Source of the DNA: Coriolopsis trogii
Lineage: Eukaryota > Basidiomycota > Agaricomycetes > Polyporales > Polyporaceae
Length of the DNA: 64,000 nucleotides
Assembly (NCBI GenBank): GCA_020543525.1
Contig: JAHYIO010000001.1
Span: 4,030,001 to 4,094,000, forward strand
Reading direction: 5' to 3'
In this document: positions 45,958-56,208 of the stretch, piece by piece
How positions within the stretch are numbered: position 1 is the stretch's first letter
How the letters are laid out: each line of letters begins with the position of its first letter
Translations under genes and position numbers: made by a program
Notes under the pieces: generated by a model
Seen by the model: only the letters and a program-made list of their open reading frames with translations
Databases searched by the model: none
What the model was told of the DNA's origin: nothing

Positions 45958-46299
45958 CGCGTGATTGCTACTAGGTCGTAATGTGGGAGGTTGTCAAGGA
46001 AAGATATCGGATTGACGTCCTGGGTTCGAGCGACTGGGGTTTAAGTATGTGCAGGACGAGAGGCATCGGAGAGCGCACGTTGTCGGCATTCGGATCGATG
46101 ACGGCATGACGGCGACTCTGTGCCCCATAATCTGCATACGGTGGCGCGTCGCAGACCCGTACAGTAGGGAAGCACTGGAGCGTGTATATGCACGTAAGCA
46201 CACGAAGAAGGCATGTTCTTGGCTAATCGATACAGTGGCGAGCAGACGATTACTCTTGAATGGAATGTAAAGTACTCTAGCACCAACGTGTCTCCCACC
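45958..46299. other. Intergenic, IMPase to DUS2
   Basis: Both flanking genes are on the minus strand. A GGTTCGA sequence near 46022 was checked as a tRNA B box but no A box or cloverleaf fits. No gene seen. Confidence 0.4.
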
Positions 46300-47808
46300 T
46301 CACTGGACGGCTACCGCTTCAGATCCTGGGGGCGCGTCGACACCTAACATCGCGATGGGTACCGGCGAATTGATGCTTGAAGCATCCTGTGGGGGTGTCT
46401 CCTGCTTGAGCGACGCGTCTGTTGTCACTCCATCGACGTCTGCGAGGACGGGCGCAGGTGCAGACGCATCGCTCGGAGGTGCGCGCTGCCCACCACGCCT
46501 CTCGATTGCCGCTACTATATCAGCAAATTCCTGCTCTCCGGTCCAAGGGGCCACGAATTTCTCCATGTCCTCATAACCCTTGGCACGGACAATGGCCTCA
46601 CGGAGGGCCTTTAGGTCGGCGCGGGAGGCATTTTCGTGTTGCCCCTGGAACTGCCCGGCGCAGAATTTCGTGTTCGACCAATGATTGTCAAGGTACTTTC
46701 CCTAGTGAGCATCGTTTGAGACAAATGATGCAGTGGTCGCAGGAACGCAACACTTACGAGACGGATGTAGGATGGTACGAAGGTGACTTCAAGGTCTTTT
46801 AGCGGCGTTGGCGAGAAGCATGTCGGGTTCGCCTCTGCAGCGGTCGCAATCATGACAGAATGCGCCCCTGATATACAAGTGTAAGATTGCGCAGCGAGCT
46901 GGATGCCGAAGACGCGCGCACCTGTAACCTTCCGCACCCGCTTCGCATCCTCATATCCCAAGCAATCTCCATTCTCGATAACCGCAATCCCCTTGCCCAT
47001 TTTCTCCACGAACTCAACGATTTCCCTCAGCCGCTCGATCACCGCCTTCTCCCTCATTCGCATATTCCGCGTCCGACAATGCACAGTGAGCGCTGAGATG
47101 CCCGTGTTTACAATGCGTTCCACCAGCTTCAGAGTATCCTCCTGGGAAGGTAGCAGACGGATCTTCGCGGACACGGTTATCTCTGGAGGCATGGCCTCAC
47201 GGAGCGCGGTTAAAATTGAGCACAGGAGGTCCGGATTTGTGAGCAATGCAGCACCCATGCCGGCGTGTGTGGAGAAAGGCTTTGGGCAACCGCAGTTGAG
47301 GTCAAACCCGGAGACATCTTGCTGGACCGTCTTGGCTGCTTGTACCGCGAGCTCCGGATCAGCCGAGCCAATCTGGTAGATGAGGAACGGTTTCTCGATG
47401 GGATGGGTGGTGAATATCGCTTTTGATTTGCCGTGGTAGGAGACGACGCCGGTGACGGCTGTGGGGATTCGTCTTTCAGGGTCGGGGTATCCCTACGTGT
47501 TACTTCGACACTCACGATCTACTGCACGGATAGCGTGTAATATAGCCTTGTCTACTGTTTCTGGACCCCAGACGAGTTTTGCACCGTGTTTCAGTGCGAA
47601 CAGACGAGTGGGCACTTGCACAGAGGCACTGAGCTGACATGTAGCAATAGGGTGGCTGGCCGGACTCACACGCGCCCGATCTGACCATAGGTGCAAGCAT
47701 CAGTCCATCCTTGTAGTCGTCCGGCGTGAGAGGCCCATATTCAAGTCTTGGTTTCTTAGATATCCGGGGAGAACAGTCAGGAGAAGGTGGCTGCGAGCGG
47801 CGAGACAT
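46300..47808 (-). CDS. tRNA-dihydrouridine synthase 2 (DUS2 type)
   Basis: FMN enzyme that reduces U20 in tRNA. Conservative start at 47808 (MSRRSQPPSPDCSPRISKKP); an upstream in-frame ATG at 47874 would add MLALRLHLSRNLRSLSRGLS, which looks like a mitochondrial presequence. LMLAPMVRSGA joins across an intron to LPTRLFALKHGAKLVWGPET (flavin site). Then GYPDPERR, FLIYQIGSADPELAVQAAKT, VSGFDLNCGCPKPFSTHAGM (catalytic Cys in NCGCP), ITVSAKIRLLPSQEDTLKLV, ALTVHCRTRNMRMREKA and AVIENGDCLGYEDAKRV. After two introns come SVMIATAAEANPTCFSP and YLDNHWSNTKFCAGQFQGQH. The tail is low complexity and ends GSEAVAVQ. About 440 aa. The Dus2 branch is favoured by the MVRxGxLP segment. Confidence 0.9.
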
Positions 47809-48767
47809 ACTGGTAGACAACCCTCTGGAGAGCGAGCGGAGGTTACGCGACAGATGGAGGCGAAGGGCGAGCATGCAAAGCGACACCCAGATTAACAGCA
47901 AGACGTTCCCCTGCCGGACCTGGACAGGAGCAGAGATGTTTGAGGCGTGCGCTGCTTGCAGAAGGCCAGACGATGTACTCAGAATGCGGTCACAACAAGT
48001 CGGCGACCGGTCACATTTTCGTATACTTACAGTGATCTGGTTTTGTCACAGGCGTCACGCTACACCTGGTGACGGCAGCGCTCGTCCTTCTTGCGCGCAC
48101 TCCTCCATCACCCCGTTACTGTCCGAGCTTACTGACTCGCCCCGCAGTCGAGGGCAGGTCTACACTTCTTTGCGCATAGCTGAACCAGGGCGTGAACGGA
48201 ATACTGGCTCGAATCTCGCGTACGCATGAGTGCGTGCCTCAATGTGAGGTGCGCTGAAAGTCTGGGACCTCGGCGACGGCGGTTGCATCTCACACGGCCT
48301 TCAGATCTACAACGACCCATACATACTGATACCAAAAAGCACGAGTTTGATGTCTTTCGGTTCGCTTGCCTCGCCCGTCACAACTACACGGACCCACAAT
48401 ATGCCTGGGAGGCTATCCCTGCGGATGGTCCAACTTCGAATGCTTCCAACGGTTTGGTAGGACGCTCCTGTCTCAATCTCTGGCTCTCATGGGGCTTCCG
48501 ACCCCTCCAAGCGGGCCGGGTTGCTTAAACCATCTGGGTCCCGGCAGCGGTCACGGAATCTCGCAGTCTCGGCCAGTCCTGCGGCCTGCGTGCGGATGAG
48601 GCAACGAGAAACGTCAACATGCAGAGCGAACTGTAAACCTATACGTTATCAACTGCCGTAAAAGCGTCGCTTGCGGCTCACCATGGGAATCTGTGAAGAC
48701 AAGACGCCCCTAGCTTCGAGTTATATTCAAGGGCCCTCGCAACCACGCCGAGCCGCGCCCACCCACA
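47809..48767. other. Divergent intergenic region, no gene seen
   Basis: Upstream of DUS2 (minus) and of the first member of unrecognised family 2 (plus). The first 66 bases may belong to DUS2 if the upstream ATG is used. A 100-aa frame at 48226-48528 has no family signal. Confidence 0.4.
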
Positions 48768-49488
48768 ATGTCATCACACTACTATCGGTACTCTTCCCCA
48801 CAACCGTCATATGAAGGGCAGGTAAGTCCTTAACCATCCTGCTGCATGGATGACCAAGGAAGATGGCCCGCGTCATTCACTTCTTGCTTCTTGCAGTTAC
48901 GCTTCGTTTGCGTAGACCTCCCCTACGTTGCGGTTGCAGAAAGCAGGGGAGAAGGAGCCGATTTCGAACCGTGCGAGATTGAGTTCAGGGACCTCAAAGG
49001 CGAACACATAAGTGCAGCAGCGGCACTCGCTCGCACGCTACCATCTATGGGATGCTACGCTCTGGCGAGAGGCTCAAGATGCCCGCTACCCAGCGATGTC
49101 CCTCCTACAATTTCGCTCGTCTACCATGTGCGTATGCAGTTCGTTTTCACTTCGTCTTCAATTGACTCGCGCCGCGACACTTTGTATTAGTTTCCAGGTC
49201 ACAAACCCATCGTCCGAGATATCTCTCCTTGGACAAACCATGGCGAACTAATGACGCTCAACGTATTGGCCTACATAGTCGCTCTAGAGATGAGAACCGC
49301 GATCGTGAGTTTCTCGACTTCTGCTCCGTCACCGTCTCACTCCTTGGCGGTTCCAGGATCTCGAGCGCGATGCGGGTAACCCGCTCCGACATAACGGCGT
49401 GGTCATACAGTTCGACAAGCTGGTCATGAAGCGACTGTTCCGAGTATCTGAACGGCTTTGGCAGCCCGAGTTCAAGTTTTGGTGCTGA
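48768..49488 (+). CDS. Unrecognised family 2 protein, copy A
   Basis: Function unknown. Four exons, 176 aa. Exon 1 is MSSHYYRYSSPQPSYEGQ; exon 2 starts LRFVCVDLPYVAVAESRGEG and holds PCEIEFRDLKGEHISAAAAL and MGCYALARGSRCPLPSDVPP; exon 3 is FPGHKPIVRDISPWTNHGEL to ALEMRTAI; exon 4 is DLERDAGNPLRHNG to LWQPEFKFWC. Every exon has a counterpart at the same phase in the gene at 50556-51516, and residues such as FxCVDLP, CEIxFRD, MGCYALA, CPLP, QPEFKxWC are shared, so it is a true gene under selection and not a chance frame. No signal peptide or membrane helix. Confidence 0.75.
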
Positions 49489-50555
49489 GGCGTACTGGCA
49501 ATCCTACACTAGCTCAGACTGCATTCTTGGGGCAATTTGAGATATTGAACACAAGTGCGGCAGTCAGCTGCACCAACCTTTGGACGCCTTCCCGTCGCAT
49601 TTCCAACCTCACAGCGGCGTCAAGCAGAACATCAGATATGTTCGATAGTCTGTTAGGACCTATTCAGCCTTCAAGTTCTATCGATTTGCAACCGCATTGC
49701 ATCATTGGGAACTGAGAGTGACGAGAAGGAAAATGGATCACTCTGTTCTGACACTATCACACGCTCGTATGAGAGGGATTTACGAGGGCAATCGTCAAAC
49801 CTGGGTTTGTGCCTCTACTATAGAGGCGTATGCGTGTCGAAAATTAGGTGAGTCTTCAAGTCGCTTACCATTCGACGTAGCTCACGCAATACTGCGTGAT
49901 CGCTGAACAGCGCAACTATCTTTCTGGAGGAGTGTCGGGCGAGAGCGAACGTACCTATTGGACTACTTGTCCCGTCCGAGCATCACACCGGCTCGCGAAG
50001 CGACGTCATCTGGACTTTTTCCTGGTCGTCTCACACTTGTTTCTTGCAGGCGCTTTGGGTGACCCGCTCGGATTACGAACAAGCTGTAACGCCACAGTTC
50101 TCAAGCTCCCACCATGCTGAGCGACGGCAAGTGGCTCGACGGCTGTCCATTATCCTCGCATCGAGCGCTGCTACCGCATACTACACGCGCAGCGAAAGCT
50201 TAAATCGTCCACAGTGCTCCCGCCGGGCCAATCAATTCATCACACGAAACACGAGAAGCACCGCCGTTGACATCATGCTCAGAACAAGGACGTTAACGCT
50301 CGGGTCTCGAGCTCTAGGTGTATACTAGGACATTCGCCGTTCATTCGAGGTGAGAAGACCCATGGCAGCGCCTACGCCACATCTGAACGCTCACACGGAG
50401 ACGGGGAGGTCAGTAGCTAAAGGCCGTGGGTTCGCGTACCACCCACGCCGAACCCCCTGGTCCCTCCTTGCTCGTCGGCTCTCGCTACACCCCACATTCA
50501 CTTCGTCTTTCTTTCCCAAGACTCAGTATCATCAGTAATAACTCGAAGGACGCTC
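49489..50555. other. Intergenic between the family 2 paralogues
   Basis: About 1.07 kb. Scattered open frames without family content. It is not an obvious third copy: the shared motifs of the neighbours were not found here. Confidence 0.4.
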
Positions 50556-51516
50556 ATGGCCTCACCCATGCTCACGCTCGACACGACACCGCGGCCCCAA
50601 ACGGGTCCAACGCACAGCCCCACGACAAGTCCCCTGCGCTCAGCCCGGAGCCCTCAATACAGTACCGTAAGTGTTCGCTACCGTCACTCACGCCTACACA
50701 TTCCTCCTAATCCCTATCCGTCTCCTTTCCAGCTCCAGTTCATCTGCGTCGACCTCCCGTGCCCGCCACTGGCACTGACACACAGCGCCCGCCCAAAACC
50801 ACGTACAAACCGAGGCGACTCCGCGCTCGACGCCACTTCCGACTCCGACTCAAATCCAGACGGAGACGCGGACGACGAGAACGAGGACGAGGACGACGTG
50901 CTCCCCGCGCCGTGCGAGATCACGTTCCGGGACCGCAAGGGCGACGCGATCCCCGTCTCCGCCGCGCTGAGCCGCGTCTCGCTCCACCGCATGGGCTGCT
51001 ACGCGCTGGCGGGCGCGAACATCTGTCCGCTTCCTCATGACACCGGCCCGAGCATCCTCGTCGCCTTCCAGGTGCGTTCACTCCACAGCCGCAGGGCTGT
51101 CCTGTTGGCGCACACGACGCTTACTGGCACTCTCGGGGGCCGCAGTTTCCGAGCCGGGAGCCCGTCGTGAGGCGCATCGCGGTGAGCTCGGACGACGGAC
51201 ACCAAGCGGTGACGCTCGCCGCGCTCGCGTACAAGATCGCGCAGGAGCTCAAGACGTGCTTGGTACGTCAGCCCGCACCCGCCGCCTCCCCTTCCAGGTC
51301 GGCCGCAACGCTTGTACATAAACTGACACGTCTCGTTTGCATCAATGTTTCAATGTCGGACATCCATGCGTCCCCTCCCGCAGGACGTGGCGTGCAAGGC
51401 GGGCAAGCCAGTGCGGTACAACGGGCGGGACGTGCAGGTCGACAAGCTCGTGCTCACGAAGCTCACCCGGGTCTCGCGGACGACTTGGCAGCCCGAGTTC
51501 AAGCTCTGGTGCTGAG
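50556..51516 (+). CDS. Unrecognised family 2 protein, copy B
   Basis: Function unknown. Four exons, 232 aa, tandem paralogue of 48768-49488. Exon 1 MASPMLTLDTTPRPQTGPTH to SPQYST; exon 2 LQFICVDLPCPPLALTHSAR, then an acidic insertion (SDSDSNPDGDADDENEDEDD) not present in copy A, then PCEITFRDRKGDAIPVSAAL, MGCYALAGANICPLPHDTGP; exon 3 FPSREPVVRRIAVSSDDGH to IAQELKTCL; exon 4 DVACKAGKPVRYNGRDVQVD to TWQPEFKLWC. The acidic insertion lies in the loop after CVDLP. Splice sites match copy A. Stronger C/G third-position bias than copy A. Confidence 0.77.
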
Positions 51517-52026
51517 ATAGATAGAGCATCTGAGACGAGAACCCGAGGGGTAGCGTGTTTACGTACTGTATCTTGATGGGTCTGACTGTGTCGTAGTATG
51601 GATACATCGCGCAGCCCTTGAATACATCCAGCTGAGCTTTCGGACGTCGACGGTACTGGGGGTCCGTAGAGGGGATGGCAGGTGTTGTATTGATGTGCGT
51701 AGGACGCGCCAAGTAGAGTAGTCCGCTGTTGTTTTACGGCGTGCGAGAGTCCGTTCGAAGTGTACGTACCGCACCAAAGTCCGCCCGACGAGAAAATCAA
51801 ACGGGTTTGGTGCCTTCAAAAGAAGAGCGAACTGTTACCGTGTGCTACAGTACAGGTCAATAGTCCGACTATAAGGTATTTAGTCTACACAAACAAAGCA
51901 ACAACATCAAAACAGATCGACACACAGTCCATGCTCATAAAGATACGAATACAGATGGATAAAGAGCAAGAGCAAGCACCTCACCTCACCTCTCCTCACA
52001 ATCACGTCCAAGCACGTCCTGCGCGG
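51517..52026. other. Convergent intergenic region, no gene seen
   Basis: Between the 3' ends of family 2 copy B (plus) and the gene at 52027-53523 (minus). The right half is AT-richer and probably 3' untranslated sequence. Confidence 0.4.
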
Positions 52027-53523
52027 TCATGACCCCACGCCCGCGAGCACCTTGAACACCATTTCCTGCCGCTCCCTGAACGCCCGCAACTTCGTCATCC
52101 CCAACGCGAGCCCATTGATCCGATTCGCGAACGCGACAGCCCGGCCCTCCGTGCTCGTCCGTCTCCTCCTCAGCTCTCCCGGCTCATCGCCCGCACGCCC
52201 GACGTCCGATGCGCGATGGGCATGTCCCACCCCGCGCTCCAAGATCTCGTACACCCGCTCGAGCCGCGGGACAGGAGGCTCCTCTCCGCGCTGGAGCGCC
52301 TTGACGGTCGCGACCGAGTCCTCGTCTTCCATCTCGTGCAGCGCACGCCCCACAGCACACAGCTCGATCATGAACGGGCGGAGCGGGCCTGGACAGTCGT
52401 GCAGCGCAAGCGTCTGTCCGAGGACTCCGTGAATGACGGGCTCGTCCGGGGCGCGAGGCGAGCGCGGGGAGTGCAGGACGTCCGCGTCCGATTTTTCTGA
52501 ATCTGGACGTGTCGCGGATGAGGACGCGACGTCGGTGATGGCAAGAGCGACCGAGGCAAAGTAGGCGCGCGTAGGGTCCGTGCGCAGGAGGCGACGGAGG
52601 TGGGGCTTGCGCTCCAGGACTTCGGCGAGCGCGGCGTAGAGCGTTTCGCGGATGAACTCAATACCAGGCACATCCTCGGCGAGGATCGTTGGTTGGAACG
52701 AGCTAGTTCGCGTCGAGCTCGCCACGGACGATACCGAGGGCGATGGTGAATGCCCGCGCCGGGCGGGAAAGGCAGGGGACTGTGGCGACAGTGGTGGGCG
52801 AGCGGATAGTGCGGATGAAGATGGTGAGGGGGGAACCGGGGCGGGAGTTGAAGGGGCGCTCGATGGGTCGTCGTAGCTGGGTGGAGGAACGAAACTAGCC
52901 TTGAGCTGCCTTCCCCCTGGCGAACGTGGCGTGCCGCCATCGATAGCACTCTGGAGGTCGCTCGCATATTTTTCCTGGAACGTCCGCCGCATGCTGATCT
53001 CAATAGCCACAGCGCGAAGATCCGCAGCTATGCCATTGAGTCGGGGATTGAGTGGTGAGGAAAGCGCGTCGAGGCCGCAGATGATACGGGCGAGGTCATG
53101 CTGGTGCTCGGGTGTGAGACCCTGGATGGAAGGGACTAATTGAGACCAGACAACGAGAAACTGGCGGAAAGCGGGCGGGCAATTCGTGAGGGAGAGGTCG
53201 GCAGGAACCATGGATGAACCATCTTTGGCTCGTCTAGGAAGGGGCACAGACGGAGGGTTTGTGGTCGATCGAAGGGCGGCGAAGTAAAGGCATAGGGCGG
53301 GGCCTTCAGACGGGAATTAATTGAGGGAAATAATGAGAGGAAAGTGAGACGGACCAGTGATCATGAGATCGGCCTCTGCACTCGCGAGAGTGGCTTCGTC
53401 CAACAAACCCTCGACCTTTGCATGCGTCAACGAAGACTTGAGGTACGAATGGAAGCACTCCTGGACAAATTCCTCGGATAGCGTTGGTTCACCACTGTCG
53501 ACGGCCTGAATGATGTTGGGCAT
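52027..53523 (-). CDS. Protein of unknown function with Pro/Ser-rich linker
   Basis: Not recognised. Exon 1 starts MPNIIQAVDSGEPTLSEEFV and QECFHSYLKSSLTHAKVEGL, ending LMITG; an intron at about 53303-53352 joins to PALCLYFAALRSTTNPPSVP and the long second exon. There CPPAFRQFLVVWSQLVPSIQ and HQHDLARIICGLDALSS are helical, followed by a Pro/Ser-rich linker (residues about 200-280) and then a second helical domain: IEFIRETLYAALAEVLERKP, FASVALAITDVASSSA, IELCAVGRALHEMEDEDSVA, VYEILERGVGHAHRAS. The end is MTKLRAFRERQEMVFKVLAG. About 480 aa. Two helical parts on a flexible linker suggest a scaffold, but nothing more can be said. Confidence 0.75.
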
Positions 53524-54140
53524 GGTGGATTAGAGAGTCTGAGGTTGGCGGAGGCAAGTCGCCGAACAAAGCTTTGAGTTATACAAGCTTCACACTCGGA
53601 GCGCCCCACCAGATCACGTGGCTTCGGCCCCGCACCGGCGGCATCGCTTTTGGGCTGTGGTCGGCCACTTTCTCCCTCGGCATGAGCTCGAGGAAAAGGA
53701 CGAGGACGAAGGCGGTGGACAGTGCACACTGCCTGGGTCGCGTGCTAATGTGTGAGGTGCGTTCAGACGATAGATGAGGCGCAGGGAGGAAGATGTAGAC
53801 GCTATGACGAGAGAAGGTACGGGAGGAGACTTTCGTTCTCGTGGAGCAGGAAAGTACCACACACCCGGAACTGCAACGAAGGCAAAGCTTTTGCGGCGTA
53901 GCATCAGCACCAGCAAACTCCATCTGTTCCTGGGGATCCTGGGGGTAAAGTGGAACCGAAGCCCCGCTTGGGAATGTTGCTACTACAACTTGCTAGTCAT
54001 GCGGTCCTGCGAGCTCGAGGAGTCCTACAGGCAGTCGGGGAACGGACGAGAGTGCACCAGGGGTCGTCTTGCGATGTGTAGCATAAGGGCTGGCGATGTC
54101 GAAGCCGTGTGGAGGTCGCAAGGGAAGAGCCATGTTGCGG

Positions 54141-54200
54141 TAGAAGGTAAGAAGCAGTAGAAAGCACGTTTTCTTGCCTGCATAGCTTTCTTACCTTCTA
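54141..54200. repeat. Short inverted repeat with 34-base loop
   Basis: tagaaggtaagaa at 54141-54153 is the perfect reverse complement of ttcttaccttcta at 54188-54200. Could form a hairpin in either strand; function unknown. Confidence 0.5.
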
Positions 54201-54564
54201 TCACATACCATTGACATTCTTGCGCCTCTCTTTCCTCCTGCCACTGGATCCACGATCATCAACAGACCGTCACGCACGACCACCACCGCCTGCTTGCTGA
54301 CGAAGTACATGTCATGGCTTGGCAATTGAATAGCTGAATCAGAAGCTCCTGGTGCGAACATTTCATTGGCTCGAATCTCATGTACATACATGTACATGGG
54401 TGCGCGCTGCTTGCCTCTGTGCACAACAGCATTTAGCACGAATCGACAAACAACAGCTATCACCGTCCGGCATCCGTGTACCTACTGTCTGTGGCCTACT
54501 GTGCCCGGTACCTTAGTCAGGTGCAGTCGTATGATCATTGATTTCATTTGTGCCCCTTCCCACA

Positions 54565-54570
54565 TATAAA
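54565..54570 (+). promoter_or_regulatory. TATA box of the short-chain dehydrogenase gene
   Basis: TATAAA, about 91 bases before the ATG at 54661. Confidence 0.5.
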
Positions 54571-54660
54571 CTTTGATGAGCCATACCATTCCATACGTTC
54601 TCACTCCATTCTTCTCTCCTACCACCATTGACAGCTACTCCTGACGGTCCAGCGTAAACC

Positions 54661-56092
54661 ATGGGTGGCCTTTTCTCGAAAGGATTCAATCCGGACACGG
54701 ACACGGCCGACCTGAAAGGGAAAGTTGTCATAGTCACCGGCGGGAAGTGCGCCCCGTCTTTCCCTCTTCTTGCAAACACGGGCACCGCTGACTTGCTACG
54801 ACCATGTTGTCTGACCTGAAATAGCACAGGCATTGGTTACTCTACCGTCAGGTTCCTCGCTAGGCGCGGTGCGAAGGTCTACCTGGGCGCCCGCAACGAG
54901 TCCAAAGCCACTGGTGCGATCGCTGCACTGGAGCATGACGGCCTCAATGGCGGCCAAGTTGTCTGGCTGAAGATCGACCTCTCCGACCCTCAGTCGGTCA
55001 AGACAGCCGCAGAAGACTTCCTTGGGAAGGAGAAGAGGCTGGATATCCTTGTCAACAATGCTGCCCTGCAGCTAGTCCCTCTCAAGAAGACACAACATAG
55101 TAAGATGGGTTGTTTTGCTTCGTCAGGTTCGATGTGCTCACCTGTCTCATACAGACATCTCCGAGCTCATCATGACTAAGTGAGAACCCTAATAGTCTCG
55201 CGGTCATGAAAGCACTGAAGACGAGTCTCACATCAACAGTCTTATTGGCCCGGCCATCTTCACGCAGACTCTCCTGCCGCTCTTGAAGAGCACCGCAGCA
55301 GAGCCTGGAGCCGATGTGCGCATCGTGAACGTAAGCAATCATCTATGCTCCGGGAGTCGTTGACCGACCTGATCGTACATGAACACCGCAGGTGAGCTCC
55401 GAGTCTCACCGGATGGTCTCTGAAGCGAGCTACACTGTCGAGGATCTCAACAACGAGTTCAAGAGCGCGTTCATGCCCGAGCTGTCTCGATACGGTCCTC
55501 TTTTCTCCCGCACTTCATCTCATTCATCCACCTGACCCTCCGCGGTATTCTTCATAGCGTACTCAAAGCTCGCATTCCTGCTCTACTCGAGAGAGCTACA
55601 GGCCCGCCTAGCCGCCGAGGGCTCTCCAATTCTCGTGATCGACCTCCATCCCGGAGTGGTCCACACGCGTAAGTACCATCCCCTCTTCCCCATCCCATAC
55701 TGACTCGCCAATCGCTACCGGTCGTGCAGCGAACACTTTGCCCGTTTACGAGAAGTACTGGTTGGGATGGGCCATCAAGCTCTTCGGCGCCACGACGGAC
55801 AAGGGTGCGCTGAACAGCGTGTTCTGCGCCGCATCCCCGACGGTGAGGGTCGAGGCGGCGAAGTACAACGTGAGTCTCCGCTCTTCATTACCGAGTCGCA
55901 TGCGGGTCTCGCGATATGACGTATCCCCCTAATGCCGACATCTGCATCACCCTCTAGGGCGCATATGTAATGCCCGTCGGAAAGTTGTCGCCAATTAGCC
56001 AGGAGGCTCAGAAACCCGAGGCTCGGAAGCAGCTGTGGGAGACCGTGCAGAAGGTAATCAAGGATGTCGGAGTTGAGGTACCTGATGTATGA
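54661..56092 (+). CDS. Short-chain dehydrogenase/reductase, retinol-dehydrogenase-like
   Basis: NAD(P)-dependent oxidoreductase of the classical SDR fold. Start MGGLFSKGFNPDTDTADLKG, then KVVIVTGG joined over an intron to NTGIGYSTVRFLARRGAKVY, giving the cofactor motif TGGNTGIG. The Asn after the fourth strand is in LDILVNNAALQLV (NNA motif), the catalytic Ser in IVNVSSESH, and the Tyr/Lys pair in YAYSKLAFLLYSRELQ (YSKLA) across an intron. LVIDLHPGVVHT follows. The C-terminus GAYVMPVGKLSPISQEAQKP leads to VEVPDV at the stop 56090-56092. About 310 aa and eight introns. All catalytic residues present; similar fungal proteins act on varied alcohols and ketones, so the substrate is open. Confidence 0.93.
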
Positions 56093-56208
56093 GTCGTTCC
56101 TTGCATAGCACGATGCATTCGAGTGCATATATTGTGACGTGAATATGTTACAAGGTAGCAAGCGTGATCGAATCAAGGCGAGCACAGAGCTATCCACGAA
56201 CATCCTGC

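Larger units (their letters stand above)
53524..54660. other. Divergent intergenic region, no gene seen
   Basis: About 1.1 kb between divergent starts. It contains a 13-bp hairpin (54141-54200) and a TATA-like element before the dehydrogenase. Open frames on both strands lack family content. Confidence 0.45.

Noticed and set aside
46015..46045. GGTTCGA sequence as a tRNA B box
   Set aside because: No A box at proper distance upstream and no acceptor stem pairing.
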